This document shows positions 1 through 8,984 of a stretch of DNA of 64,000 bases, in pieces. Within the stretch, counting starts at the first letter, position 1. Each line of letters opens with the position of its first letter. This DNA is from Arenibacterium halophilum. Lineage in GTDB: Bacteria > Pseudomonadota > Alphaproteobacteria > Rhodobacterales > Rhodobacteraceae. The stretch spans positions 558,001-622,000 of the forward strand of contig NZ_VCPC01000002.1 of assembly GCF_005938225.1 (NCBI RefSeq). The letters are read 5' to 3'. The notes beneath the pieces are model-generated. The model worked only from the letters and a program-made list of their open reading frames with translations, made no database searches and was not told the origin of the DNA. The position numbers and the translations under genes are program-made.

Positions 1-569
1 GCGTTGAAGACTTCGGCTACCATGCCGCCGGGCAGGCGCATCTTGCGGCCAGCAAAGTCGTCGATCGACCGGATCGGCACCTTCGAGTGGATGATGTTGG
101 CATCGTGGTGCACGGGCCCGACAAAGTGCATCCCCTGCGCGGCGTACAGCTCGCGGGCGATGTCGATGCCGCCCAGGCCATAATAGAACGTGTCGAATTC
201 CGAAGGCTGGCGCAGGCCCAGCGGGATCGAGGTCAGGAAGGTGGCCGCCGGGATGATGCCCTGCGCGTAGATGGTGAACGGGTTCACCGCGTCCAGAACG
301 CCGTTTTTCACCGCGTCGAACAGCTGGAAATCGCCCACGACGTCATTGGCACCAAAGGGCGTAAAGGCCAGCTCGCCGCCGGTCTTTTCCTGTATCGAAG
401 CGCACCAGTCCTTGAAAATCTGCAAACCGGCGCCACCGGGCCAGGATGTCTGGATTTTCCAGGTGGTGCCATTGGCCTGTGCCCCGGCGATATGCGGCGC
501 GGCCAGCGTTGCGGCACCGGCTCCGGCCAGTGTGCGCAGGGCCGCGCGGCGGTTTGTCAGTCGTGTCAT
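1..569 (-). CDS. TRAP transporter substrate-binding protein (DctP family), 3' end cut by the window edge
   Basis: Periplasmic solute-binding subunit of a TRAP transporter. The visible 189 residues start with a twin-arginine-like leader (TNRRAALRTLAGAGAA, then a small-residue cleavage region at PHIAGA). The mature start TWKIQTSWPGG and the motif GRKMRLPG are typical of the DctP family. A good ribosome site (ggagga) precedes the ATG at 569. The C-terminal part and any permease genes lie outside the window. It is downstream of the P450 gene on the same strand, but a 257-bp gap with its own operator-like palindrome (677-688) suggests an independent promoter. The ligand cannot be told from sequence. 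Confidence 0.9.
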   Translation of the reverse strand, partial: MTRLTNRRAALRTLAGAGAATLAAPHIAGAQANGTTWKIQTSWPGGAGLQIFKDWCASIQEKTGGELAFTPFGANDVVGDFQLFDAVKNGVLDAVNPFTIYAQGIIPAATFLTSIPLGLRQPSEFDTFYYGLGGIDIARELYAAQGMHFVGPVHHDANIIHSKVPIRSIDDFAGRKMRLPGGMVAEVFN

Positions 570-676
570 GTCAGTCCTCCCATGTGGTTGCGCAGCGATT
601 TTATGGGCCTCCTGAGTGGCTCTGCCGTTTCCTCCAAGAAGGCAGGGCCGGGGACCAATTTTCGCTGTCGCACCAT

Positions 677-688
677 ATGAATACGCAT
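677..688 (-). promoter_or_regulatory. Operator-like palindrome upstream of the TRAP binding protein
   Basis: The plus strand reads ATGAATACGCAT, one copy of the consensus ATG(A/C)ATA(C/T)G(A/C)AT, an imperfect 12-bp palindrome also found at 17075-17086 and 26417-26428. On the minus strand it overlaps a plausible -10 (TATTCA), about 18 bases after a TTGTCC -35-like hexamer. It lies 107 bp before the start codon. Regulator unknown; inference from shared sequence only. Confidence 0.5.
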
Positions 689-823
689 ACTTGTGTGTTT
701 TGGACAAGATAATTTGCCAATTGGAGGGGAATTGCACGGTTTGGCAGGGGTTTCAGACACGAAAAGTGGCCCTATGCCGGGAGGGGCGCAAGGGACCTGA
801 CCAAATCGGGCAGTTTGTCGGGG

Positions 824-3127
824 CTAGAGGGCCAGCCTCATGCGGGTGCCGCCGCGCGCGCGGGAACAGCAGGTGACGATCCGGTCGCCCGCGTCGCGCT
901 CGGCCCGGGTCAGCACCCGGTCGCGGTGGTCGGGATCGCCCGCGAGCACGGTGCATTCACAGGTGCCGCACAGCCCTTCTTCGCAGTCCGAGGGAACGTC
1001 GACCCCGGCGGCGCGCAACGCCTGCAACAGCGACTGGTCAGCGCCCACTGTCAGCGTCAGGCCACTGTCGGCCAGATCGACGGTGAAGGGGTCGCCATGG
1101 CCCTGCGCGGCATCCGCATCGGTGGTAAAATGTTCAACATGCAGCGTGCCATCGGGGGTATCGGCGGTCAGTGCCTCCAGCGCCGAGATCATCGCATCCG
1201 GTCCGCAGGCGTGGATCACCCCGCCTTCGGGGCGCGCGGCGACCAGCGTGGCCAGATCGGCGCGGGAGTTCTCGCCCGAGACATGCAGCGTCAAGTGATT
1301 GCCGTGATCGCGCGCCAGACGGTCCAGGAACGCCATCCTGTCACGCGCGCGCCCACAGTAATGCAGGCTGTAAGCGCGGCCCGTGGCGCGCAGATGGTCG
1401 GCCATCGCGAGGATCGGCGTGATCCCGATGCCGCCCGCGATCAGCGTGTGATGCGGCGCCGCCGGGTGCACCCGGAAATGGCAATGCGGGCCGCTCATCC
1501 GCAGGGTGGCACCTTCGCACAGCGCCTTGTGCAGGTGGACCGAACCGCCGCGCCCGGCGTCTTCGCGCAGGATCGCGATGTCATAGGTGTCGGCCCCCGG
1601 CGCGCCACACAGCGAATACTTTCGGTCGAACCCATCCACATGCAGATCGACATGCGCGCCCGGTTCCCACGCGGGCAGCGGGCGGCCAGAGGCTTCGGCC
1701 AGACGCAGGGCAAGGATGCCATCTGCCGTGGGCCAGACCTTGACAACCCGAAGGCTGCGCGCGATCTCGCGCCGCTCGGGCGGGCCGACGGGGTAAGACA
1801 TGCGCGGGGTCAGGCGGTCGGGGTCGTCGGCCTCGGGGTTCTTCGCCACGTCCCATGTCACCCAGAGGTGGTCGGGCCCGCGGAAAGAGGTGTTCGGCAG
1901 GTAGGTGAACACCTGATCCGGGTCCAGCTGCATATGGGGCAGGCGGCGGGTCAGCTCCTCGAGTATGATGCGCAGTTCCATCCGTGCAAGGTTCTTGCCA
2001 AGGCACTGGTGGCTGCCATAGCCGAACGTCAGGTGATTGACGGCATTTCCGCGATAGATGTCGAAATCGTCAGCGGCGGCGAAATGCCCGTCGTCATGGT
2101 TGCCCGAGGCGGTGACGATCAGCAGGTTCGCGCCTTCGGGCAGATCGACTCCGCCAAGCGTCACGGCCCGCGTGGTGCGCCGCCGCCATGCCACGACCGA
2201 TCCGGCGTAACGCAGGCATTCTTCGGCTGCGTTCGGGATCAGGCGCGGATCGGCGCATATGTCCTCCCACGCCTCGCGGTGGGTCAGCAGCAGCTTGACC
2301 GCGTTTGCGGCGGCATGGGCGGTGGTTTCATGGGCCGCGACGATGATCGCCATCATCATCGAATGCAGGTAGCTGTCGGTCACCACGCTGGAATCCACGG
2401 CATTCTTGCGGATCGCCTCGTGCATCCAGCCGGGGCCGTCTGGTTCCTGTTTCATCCGCTCCAGCACTTCGCCCGCAAAGGTCCAGAATTGGCCGACATC
2501 ATGGGCCAGCTTTACCTGCTGTTCGGGCGAGGGGCGGCCCCATGTGTTGACGGTATGGGCGATGGAAAAGGCGCGCAGGCGGTCCATGTCGTCTTCGGGC
2601 ACGCCAAGGAAATGCAGTGCCACGGTCAGCGGCACCTCCCATAGCATCTGCTCGACCAGATCGGCGCGGCCCGTGGCGATGAACCCATCGACCTTTTCGC
2701 GAACAAGACGGCGCACCATGTCTTCGTGATGGGCAAGGTTCGCCGGCAGGAAATGATCCAGCAGCACTCGGCGACGTTCCATGTGGGCCGGTTCATCCTC
2801 GTTCACCAACGTGCGGTTCATCGCATAGTTGTAGCTGGCCAGAACCTGTGTCGCCTCGTCGGAAAAGGGCGTGATCTTTTCCAGCACGTTGGCCGGAGAG
2901 AACGTCAGATTGTCGCGGAACACCGCCTTGATGTCATCATAGCGCGCCACCACCCAATAGCCCAACTCGGGGCTATAGAACACGGGCTCCTCGGCGCGGG
3001 CCCATGCCAGCGCGGCGGCGGGATCGGCCTGATAGGGCGCGACGAAGGGGTCAAACGCCTGCGCGCGCGGTGAGACGGGGCAGGTGCCCGAATGGGCCGG
3101 GCAGGCGGCGGGCGTGGGTGTGGACAT
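824..3127 (-). CDS. Self-sufficient cytochrome P450 fused to a phthalate-dioxygenase-type reductase (CYP116B-like)
   Basis: A 767-residue monooxygenase carrying its own electron chain. Residues 1-430 are the P450: oxygen-binding I-helix AAHETT at 264-269, ECLR (the ExxR motif) at 303-306, haem loop FGYGSHQCLG at 368-377 with Cys375 as haem ligand. Next comes a flavin/NAD(P)H reductase (RKYSLCGAP for FMN binding, IAGGIGITPI for nucleotide). A C-terminal plant-type [2Fe-2S] ferredoxin follows, with Cys715, Cys720, Cys723 and Cys753. This order is that of CYP116B enzymes, which oxidise small aromatic ethers, thiocarbamates or alkanes; the substrate here is unknown. The ATG at 3127 is preferred over one nine codons upstream because ggagg sits 9 bases before it. 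It follows a tetR gene by 63 bp on the same strand. Confidence 0.93.
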   Translation of the reverse strand: MSTPTPAACPAHSGTCPVSPRAQAFDPFVAPYQADPAAALAWARAEEPVFYSPELGYWVVARYDDIKAVFRDNLTFSPANVLEKITPFSDEATQVLASYNYAMNRTLVNEDEPAHMERRRVLLDHFLPANLAHHEDMVRRLVREKVDGFIATGRADLVEQMLWEVPLTVALHFLGVPEDDMDRLRAFSIAHTVNTWGRPSPEQQVKLAHDVGQFWTFAGEVLERMKQEPDGPGWMHEAIRKNAVDSSVVTDSYLHSMMMAIIVAAHETTAHAAANAVKLLLTHREAWEDICADPRLIPNAAEECLRYAGSVVAWRRRTTRAVTLGGVDLPEGANLLIVTASGNHDDGHFAAADDFDIYRGNAVNHLTFGYGSHQCLGKNLARMELRIILEELTRRLPHMQLDPDQVFTYLPNTSFRGPDHLWVTWDVAKNPEADDPDRLTPRMSYPVGPPERREIARSLRVVKVWPTADGILALRLAEASGRPLPAWEPGAHVDLHVDGFDRKYSLCGAPGADTYDIAILREDAGRGGSVHLHKALCEGATLRMSGPHCHFRVHPAAPHHTLIAGGIGITPILAMADHLRATGRAYSLHYCGRARDRMAFLDRLARDHGNHLTLHVSGENSRADLATLVAARPEGGVIHACGPDAMISALEALTADTPDGTLHVEHFTTDADAAQGHGDPFTVDLADSGLTLTVGADQSLLQALRAAGVDVPSDCEEGLCGTCECTVLAGDPDHRDRVLTRAERDAGDRIVTCCSRARGGTRMRLAL

Positions 3128-3190
3128 CGGCGGGTTCCTCCTTGCACGCGGCACGCGCCCGGATTGGGTATCCGCCGCAGATGGCGCGCG

Positions 3191-3835
3191 TCAAGTTTTC
3201 GGGGCTTCGTACCCTATCCGCGCGTGGAACCGCGCCAGTTCCCCCGCCGTGGGGGCCTGACCACTGAACGTTTTGACATAGCGCGGGGCACGCGGCACGC
3301 GCTCGGCCAGCGGTTCATCGACCTGCATCGAGATATAGCCGATCTGCGTCAGGTAGACGGTGCGCGCGCGCACGTCGGCCTCTTCGCTGTCGAACCCGAA
3401 ACGTTCGAACATCGCGCGGATCGCGGCCAACCGCGTCTCGTCCGCGCGGTGCACACGCGCGGCCACGTCATCCGACTGATGCGCCCATCCCCGCACCGCG
3501 AAATCCAGCCGGGGTTCGAACAGCGCATCGTCATAAAACACGACGATCAGGTTCAGCACCGCCTCGGCCACGGTTTCGGCATAGGCGGAACAGGCATCGA
3601 CAAAGGCGCCGGTGTTCTTGGCTTCCCAATCCGCCAGCAGCGCATCCAGCAGCGCGCCGCGATCCTTGAAGAACCAGTAGAAACTGGTGCGCGCGATCTG
3701 CAACCGGGTCGCCAGCGGCTGAATCTTCACCGCGTCGACCCCGGTGTCGAGCAGGGCGGCGCGGGCCGCGTCCAGCCACAGCTCGCGCGAGCCGCGCCAG
3801 CCGGTTGTCTTATCAGGGTCTGCCATATCGCTCAT
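3191..3835 (-). CDS. TetR/AcrR family transcriptional regulator
   Basis: 214 residues. The N-terminal helix-turn-helix (about residues 15-60) contains RTSFYWFFKDRGALLDALL, matching the TetR recognition region; the C-terminal ligand domain is helical and unassigned. The start may be ATG 3835 or ATG 3826; both lie inside the same ORF and neither has a strong ribosome site. It lies immediately upstream of the P450 gene on the same strand and divergent from the flavoprotein at 3953. The usual inference is that it represses itself, the P450 and the flavoprotein through the 117-bp intergenic region. Confidence 0.88.
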   Translation of the reverse strand: MSDMADPDKTTGWRGSRELWLDAARAALLDTGVDAVKIQPLATRLQIARTSFYWFFKDRGALLDALLADWEAKNTGAFVDACSAYAETVAEAVLNLIVVFYDDALFEPRLDFAVRGWAHQSDDVAARVHRADETRLAAIRAMFERFGFDSEEADVRARTVYLTQIGYISMQVDEPLAERVPRAPRYVKTFSGQAPTAGELARFHARIGYEAPKT

Positions 3836-3952
3836 GCCCGATTGATAGGCTGCCTGCGGCTGCGGCACAATCGAAATATACAGGTATGAACGCTTACTTG
3901 ACATAGGTGCACATTTTGGCAAAGGATGCCGCAGATGCCAAGGAGGCCGCCC
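3836..3952. promoter_or_regulatory. Divergent promoter region between tetR and the flavoprotein, with a possible TetR operator
   Basis: On the minus strand, TGTCAA followed 17 bases later by TATATT forms a plausible promoter for tetR. The sequence between holds an imperfect palindrome, GTATGAACGCTTAC (about 3884-3897, 9 of 14 positions symmetric), a good candidate TetR site. It partly resembles the element at 677-690 (TATGAA...CGC.TACTTG) with two bases missing. On the plus strand the flavoprotein has a strong ribosome site (aaggagg) just before ATG 3953. Confidence 0.4.
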
Positions 3953-5995
3953 ATGTCGAACGATCCCCTTCTCCAGCCCTACCAGTTGAAGCACCTGACT
4001 CTGCGCAACCGGATCATGACCACCAGCCATGAACCGGCCTATCCCGAAGACGGGATGCCAAAGGAACGCTATGCCGCCTATCACGCGGAACGGGCCAGGG
4101 CGGGGGTGGCGCTGGCAATGACGGCAGGCTCGGCGGCGGTGTCGAAAGACAGCCCTCCGGTGTTCAACAACATCCTGGCCTACAAGGACGAGGTGGTGCC
4201 CTATATTCGCCAGCTGACCGATGCCTGCCACGACCATGGCTGCGCGGTGATGATCCAGCTGACGCACCTGGGGCGGCGTACAACGTGGAACAAGGGCAAC
4301 TGGCTGCCGTCGGTGTCGTCGTCGAAACACCGCGAACCGGCACACCGGGCCTTCCCGAAACTGGCCGAGGATTGGGACATCACCCGCATCATCAGCGATT
4401 TCGCCGATGCGACCGAGCGGATGAAAGAGGGCGGCATGGACGGGATCGAGCTTCAGGTCTATGGCCACCTGCTGGATCAATTCTGGTCGCCGCTGACCAA
4501 CGATCTGGACGGGCCCTATGGCGGGCAAACGCTCGACAGCCGGATGAAGCTGCTGATGGATGTGCTGGCGGGCATCCGCAAACGGGCGGGCAACGACTTC
4601 ATCGTCGGGCTGCGCTATACCGCGGACGAGGCCGAGGCGGGGGGTATCACGCCCGAAGAAGGCATCGAGATTTCGAAGAAGCTGGCCGATTCCGGTATGG
4701 TCGATTTCCTGAACGTGATCCGGGGGCGCATCCATACCGACCCGGCGATGACCGATGTGATCCCGGTACAGGGGATGAAGAACGCGCCGCATCTGGATTT
4801 CGCCGGCGCGGTCAAGGCGGCCACGGGGATGCCCACCTTCCACGCCGCCAAGATCCCCGATGTCGCCACCGCGCGCCATGCGGTGCAGGCGGGGCTGCTG
4901 GATATGGTGGGCATGACGCGCGCCCATATGGCCGACCCGCATATCGTGCAGAAGATCGTGGAAGGCCGCGAGGATGACATTCGCCCTTGTGTCGGGGCGA
5001 CCTATTGTCTTGACCGCATCTATGCGGCGGGCGAGGCGCTGTGCATCCACAACCCCGCCACCGGGCGCGAGTTGACGATGCCGCATACGATTGCGCCTGC
5101 GCAGACGGCCAAGCGCGTGGTTGTCGTGGGCGCAGGCCCGGCCGGGCTCGAAGCCGCGCGCGTTGCCGCCGAGCGCGGGCACAAGGTGACCGTGTTCGAA
5201 GCCCAGCCTGATCCCGGCGGGCAGGTGCGGCTGACTGCGCTGAACCCGCGTCGGCGCGAGATGATCTCGATCATCGACTGGCGCATGGCGCAATGCGCGG
5301 CTCGTGATGTGGAGTTCCGGTTCAACACTTGGGCCGAGGTCGAAGACGTGACCGCGCTGAACCCCGATGTGGTGATCGTGGCGACCGGGGGCATGCCGAA
5401 CTTGCAGCTGTTCGAAGCAGGCGAACCCGATCATGTTGTCAGCGCCTGGGACCTGATTTCCGGCGACGTGAAGCCAGGCCAGGATGTGCTGATCTACGAC
5501 GAAAGCGGCGATCATCCGGGCGTGATGGCCGCCGAAGTCGCCGCGAATGCGGGCGCCAAGGTCGAGGTGATGACGCCCGACCGCACCTTTGCCCCCGACA
5601 TCATGGCGATGAACCTTGTCCCCTACATGCGCGCGCTGCAAGACAAGGACGTGACCTTTACCGTCACCCGCCGCCTGAAGGGCGTGGCGAAAGACGGCAA
5701 CCGCCTGACCGCGACCATCGGCACCGACTACAGCGATTTCACCCGCGACCAGAGCTATGACCAGATCGTGGTGAACTATGGCACCATGCCGCTGGACGAG
5801 CTGTATTTCGATCTGAAACCGCTGTCGTCGAATGGCGGCGCGGTGGATCACGAGGCGCTGATTGCAGGCATGCCGCAGACCATCGCCAGCAATGCCGACG
5901 GCACGTTCCAGCTATTCCGCATCGGTGACGCGGTCAGCGCCCGCAACACCCACGCGGCGATCTATGACGCGCTGCGGCTGGTGAAGGATATCTAG
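3953..5995 (+). CDS. FMN/FAD oxidoreductase of the trimethylamine dehydrogenase / N-methylproline demethylase type
   Basis: 680 residues with the three-part layout of trimethylamine dehydrogenase and 2,4-dienoyl-CoA reductase: an old-yellow-enzyme TIM barrel (1-340), a cysteine-rich linker (346-364) and an FAD/NAD(P)-binding Rossmann region (VVVGAGPAGLEAARVAAERG). The active-site stretch is VYGHLLDQFWSP followed by YGG, more like demethylases acting on N-methylated amines or betaines than like 2,4-dienoyl-CoA reductase. The linker has Cys346, Cys352 and Cys364, but alanine 349 stands where trimethylamine dehydrogenase has its second cluster cysteine (see findings). It is divergent from tetR and the P450. 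Function is likely N-demethylation or another amine or enone redox step; the substrate is unknown. Confidence 0.85.
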   Translation: MSNDPLLQPYQLKHLTLRNRIMTTSHEPAYPEDGMPKERYAAYHAERARAGVALAMTAGSAAVSKDSPPVFNNILAYKDEVVPYIRQLTDACHDHGCAVMIQLTHLGRRTTWNKGNWLPSVSSSKHREPAHRAFPKLAEDWDITRIISDFADATERMKEGGMDGIELQVYGHLLDQFWSPLTNDLDGPYGGQTLDSRMKLLMDVLAGIRKRAGNDFIVGLRYTADEAEAGGITPEEGIEISKKLADSGMVDFLNVIRGRIHTDPAMTDVIPVQGMKNAPHLDFAGAVKAATGMPTFHAAKIPDVATARHAVQAGLLDMVGMTRAHMADPHIVQKIVEGREDDIRPCVGATYCLDRIYAAGEALCIHNPATGRELTMPHTIAPAQTAKRVVVVGAGPAGLEAARVAAERGHKVTVFEAQPDPGGQVRLTALNPRRREMISIIDWRMAQCAARDVEFRFNTWAEVEDVTALNPDVVIVATGGMPNLQLFEAGEPDHVVSAWDLISGDVKPGQDVLIYDESGDHPGVMAAEVAANAGAKVEVMTPDRTFAPDIMAMNLVPYMRALQDKDVTFTVTRRLKGVAKDGNRLTATIGTDYSDFTRDQSYDQIVVNYGTMPLDELYFDLKPLSSNGGAVDHEALIAGMPQTIASNADGTFQLFRIGDAVSARNTHAAIYDALRLVKDI

Positions 5996-6173
5996 GGGGA
6001 CTCAGATCTCGCAATCCGACTGATTTCTGCCCGTGCCAAGGGCAAGGTCGGCGACTTTCTCGGGCGCGGCGTGCAGCCGCCCCGAGGCGGCTCGATCTGG
6101 TTGCCGTCACCCATAACCACAGGTTCGACGGTAAACTTGACCGATCTGCACCACGTCAATCCGAGAGGAAAAG

Positions 6174-6257
6174 TGGTGGGCGACCCTGGAATCGAACCAG
6201 GCGTGCGTCTCCGCGAGGGAGTTACAGTCCCCTGCCACACCTTGCGGCCTGTCGCCC
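6174..6257 (-). tRNA. tRNA-Tyr (anticodon GTA)
   Basis: The minus strand folds as a class II tRNA. The acceptor GGGCGAC (from 6257) pairs with GTCGCCC, then discriminator A and an encoded CCA. The D-arm is GCC/GGC. The anticodon arm GGGGA-CTGTAAC-TCCCT gives anticodon GTA. There is a long variable arm (about 15 nt) as expected for bacterial tRNA-Tyr, and a T-arm CCTGG-TTCGATT-CCAGG. Length 84 with CCA. Confidence 0.97.
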
Positions 6258-6380
6258 ACTGTCGGTTGCCATTGCGTCCGACGTGGGGGCGTGATTACAA
6301 GCGCGCCAAAGGGCCGTCAACAGGAAAATCCCATCGGATTTCATCAGGTCCGAACCGCGCGCCGCCACGGAGGATATCAC

Positions 6381-7157
6381 ATGAAAAAGCCGAAATGGGT
6401 TGTCGAGAAGGAACAGGCGAAAAAGGCCTCTGCTGCCGAAACCGTCTGGCTGTTCGGGTTGCATGCGGTGCGGGATGCGCTGCTGAACCCACGGCGTGAA
6501 AAGCTGCGCCTGCTGGTGACCCGCAATGCCCGCGACAAGCTGGCCGATGCGATTGCCGAGGCAGGTATCGAGGCAGAGGACTCGGATCCGCGCCGCTTTG
6601 CCGCGCCGATCGATCCGGGCTCGGTGCATCAGGGGGCGGCGCTGGAAGTGAAGCCGCTGAATTGGGGCAGCATCGCCGATGTTTGTATAGGCGCCGCCGC
6701 GCCGCGCGTGATCCTGCTGGATCGCGTGACCGACCCGCATAACGTGGGCGCGATCCTGCGCTCGGCCGAGGTGCTGGGCGCCAGCGCGGTGATCGGCACG
6801 CGCCACCATTCGGCGCCGGAAACCGGGGCGCTGGCCAAAACCGCCAGCGGCGCGCTGGAGCGTCAGCCCTATCTGCGGGTGCGCAATCTGGCCGAGGCGA
6901 TCGAGGAATTGCAGGCGATGGGCTATGCCGTCTTTGGCTTGGATGGTGAGGCCGAGCAGACCATCGGCGAAGCGATGCAGGGCCGCGTGGACGGCGCGGT
7001 GGCGCTGGTGCTGGGGGCCGAAGGGCCGGGCCTGCGCGCCAAGACCCGCGAAACGGTGGATGCACTGGTGAAAATCCCGGCCTGGGGCGATTTCGGCTCG
7101 CTCAACGTGTCGAACGCGGCGGCAGTGGCGCTATACGCCTCGCGCGTCGGAGGCTGA
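6381..7157 (+). CDS. rlmB: 23S rRNA 2'-O-methyltransferase, RlmB/TrmH (SpoU) family
   Basis: 258 residues. An N-terminal substrate-binding domain (WLFGLHAVRDALL at about 20-32) precedes the knotted SPOUT methyltransferase domain, with its three motifs: DPHNVGAILRSAEVLGA, LVLGAEGPGLR and GSLNVSNAAAVALY. RlmB methylates G2251 of 23S rRNA; TrmH-family paralogues with other targets cannot be excluded. ATG 6381 has aaggagg-like cggagga upstream. Its last 27 bases overlap the convergent membrane-protein gene. Confidence 0.93.
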   Translation: MKKPKWVVEKEQAKKASAAETVWLFGLHAVRDALLNPRREKLRLLVTRNARDKLADAIAEAGIEAEDSDPRRFAAPIDPGSVHQGAALEVKPLNWGSIADVCIGAAAPRVILLDRVTDPHNVGAILRSAEVLGASAVIGTRHHSAPETGALAKTASGALERQPYLRVRNLAEAIEELQAMGYAVFGLDGEAEQTIGEAMQGRVDGAVALVLGAEGPGLRAKTRETVDALVKIPAWGDFGSLNVSNAAAVALYASRVGG

Positions 7158-8084
7158 CATCTCGGCGATGGCATTGGGTTCGGCCCGGTCGCGCAGGGTG
7201 GAAAACACGCGCCCCTTGACCGACCACGAGACGCCAAAGGCCACGAGCGCCAGGGCCTCGAACCAGAAGGTCAGGTTCAGCCGGTTCCAGGTACAGCCGT
7301 CGGCACAGCTTTTCTGAATGAAAAAGCTGAAATACCCCAGCGCCAGAATCGCCAGCACGATGAGCCCGCCGCAAGTGCGATAGAGCCGGTTGCGCCACAG
7401 CTTGCGCCCGGTGCAGCCCGCGCCGCGCAGGGCGCTGACCGACTGCGGGCGCGGAAATACGACAAGCGCGTAATAGGCCAGCACCGCAAACATCCCCAGC
7501 GCCGAGAGGTAGTGGATTTTGGTGATCAGCGTGCTGCTGACACCCAAGGTGCCCCAGAAATCGAACCCGGTATTGGTTGCCTCCAGCGCGGTGGCAAGTT
7601 CCGCGATCAGCGCGGCGTCACTGCTGCCCAGCGTGTCGCGCAGCGCCGACATATCCAGCGCGGTTGCCCCGCTGGCGCCCGACAGAAACAGCCGCGTGAC
7701 CGCGCCCGCAAACTCTTCGCACCCTGAACTGGCAGCGGGCACCAGCGCCACGCCAAAGGCGCAAAGCCCGGCAATGCGCACCGCGATCATGTCGCGCCGG
7801 GTGTGACCCAGATAGCCATCGACCGGGCCGGGCGCCTTGTAGAAGAACGCCAGAAGTGTGCCGATCAGGAACAGCGACCCGACCAGAAGATCACCGCCCA
7901 GACGTGTGTAGTAGTAGTGGCTGATCGAATCGATGCCCCGGCAGGTGCCACCGGCGGCGCTGACTGTCAGCAGGGCAAACGGCAGCCCCAGCGCGACCAG
8001 CCCGACCGCCTTGTTCACGGCCTCGAGGCTGACGCGAAAGGGCAGGCCACGCCCCGCGTTTCTGTTCAGATGCTGCGTGTCCAT
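7131..8084 (-). CDS. Multi-pass membrane protein of unknown function
   Basis: 317 residues with about seven hydrophobic segments (for example AVGLVALGLPFALLTV near 27, a long helix before FFYKAPGP, and LIVLAILALGYFSFFI near 243). Conserved-looking features include SISHYYYT near residue 53 and a short periplasmic stretch with paired cysteines (CADGC near 258). The layout resembles DUF998/DUF4386-type hypothetical membrane proteins, without any known activity. It is convergent with rlmB, which it overlaps by 27 bp. Confidence 0.7.
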   Translation of the reverse strand: MDTQHLNRNAGRGLPFRVSLEAVNKAVGLVALGLPFALLTVSAAGGTCRGIDSISHYYYTRLGGDLLVGSLFLIGTLLAFFYKAPGPVDGYLGHTRRDMIAVRIAGLCAFGVALVPAASSGCEEFAGAVTRLFLSGASGATALDMSALRDTLGSSDAALIAELATALEATNTGFDFWGTLGVSSTLITKIHYLSALGMFAVLAYYALVVFPRPQSVSALRGAGCTGRKLWRNRLYRTCGGLIVLAILALGYFSFFIQKSCADGCTWNRLNLTFWFEALALVAFGVSWSVKGRVFSTLRDRAEPNAIAEMSASDARGV

Positions 8085-8354
8085 TCCGGGCTCCGTGACA
8101 AGGGCTGTTCGAAAGGATCGACCGGATCGCGGCGCCGATCAATCCCGGGTTGCGTAAGCTGTCTCGCCAAAGCCTTTATCGGCGGCAAATGCGTCGTGCG
8201 GCGGCGATAGGATCGTGTAACAAATATCACGTGATCGCGCGGCATCGGGGGGCTGGCGGTTTTGTGTCTTTGCGCGCGCGGCGCGCCGTTTCATTCTGTT
8301 GCGGAATGGTCCGGCGTGCACGAGGGTCACCGGACTCCGACAAGAGGCGCCCTG

Positions 8355-8807
8355 ATGGTTCGGGTTTTGATGATTGCTGCACTGGTCCTGTCCGCGTTTG
8401 TCGGCGCAGCGCAGGCCGACCGCGCGGTCTATCTGGCGCGCCATGGGCTGGGCGCCGGAGGCTATGACGTGGTGGCCTATGTCACGCAGGGCGCGGCGGT
8501 TGAGGGCCGCCCGGCACACCGGATTCTATGGAAAGGTGTCGTGTGGCAATTTGCGTCGCAGGCCAACCGCGAGAGGTTCGAGGCCGATCCACGTACCTAT
8601 GCCCCACGATTCGGCGGCTACTGCGCGGTGGCGATGGCGCACAACCGGCTGGCAGAGATTGACCCCGAGCGCGGTTGGCTTGTTCACGAGGGGCGATTGT
8701 ACCTGACACATGACGCGCAGGCTCGCGACGCGCTGCTGCGCGACCCCGCCGCAGTTCTGACCCGGGCACAGGCGAACTGGCCGCACATCCTGGCCGCCGG
8801 CCAATAA
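8355..8807 (+). CDS. Exported YHS-domain protein
   Basis: 150 residues with a Sec signal peptide (MVRVLMIAALVLSAFVGAAQA). The mature part carries a YHS-like fold: GGYDVVAYVTQGAAV, WKGVVWQFASQANRERFEADP, then YAPRFGGYCAVAMA. YHS domains are often metal-binding; here the motif gives a cysteine (GYC) but the histidine positions are unclear. Function unknown. The chosen ATG gives a clean signal peptide, whereas longer in-frame starts do not. Confidence 0.8.
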   Translation: MVRVLMIAALVLSAFVGAAQADRAVYLARHGLGAGGYDVVAYVTQGAAVEGRPAHRILWKGVVWQFASQANRERFEADPRTYAPRFGGYCAVAMAHNRLAEIDPERGWLVHEGRLYLTHDAQARDALLRDPAAVLTRAQANWPHILAAGQ

Positions 8808-8921
8808 GTGAAATCACGGTTTCGCGATGGCCCTTTTTTCTTCAGCGCTGTTTCCTAAATGTAACGTATTCGCAAGCCGGAACTCTTGCGGAGAACATTA
8901 CTGTCCCTCGTTCCGTACCTC

Positions 8922-8955
8922 GCGCCCAGGGCTCATGCGCTCTGGGCGCTTTTTT
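8922..8955 (+). terminator. Rho-independent terminator
   Basis: Stem GCGCCCAG (8922-8929) pairs with CTGGGCGC (8942-8949) and is followed by six T on the plus strand. It probably ends the YHS transcript, 115 bp downstream of that stop. A second short hairpin (GCAAG/CTTGC, about 8871-8888) precedes it, so a stable 3' UTR fragment is possible. Confidence 0.75.
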
Positions 8956-8984
8956 GTCTGTCCATGCCGGGGTAGGGTGATGAC

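Noticed and set aside
815-2644. 609-codon plus-strand ORF opposite the P450 gene
   Set aside because: Composition is Arg/Gly/His-rich shadow protein with no motif, while the minus strand gives a complete P450-reductase.
3836-5851. Minus-strand extension that would make the TetR protein 886 residues long
   Set aside because: The extension is antisense to the flavoprotein and reads as shadow sequence; TetR homology begins near 3826.
8808-8955. Small RNA upstream of the terminator at 8922
   Set aside because: No convincing promoter between the YHS stop and the hairpin, so a 3' UTR with terminator is the simpler reading.
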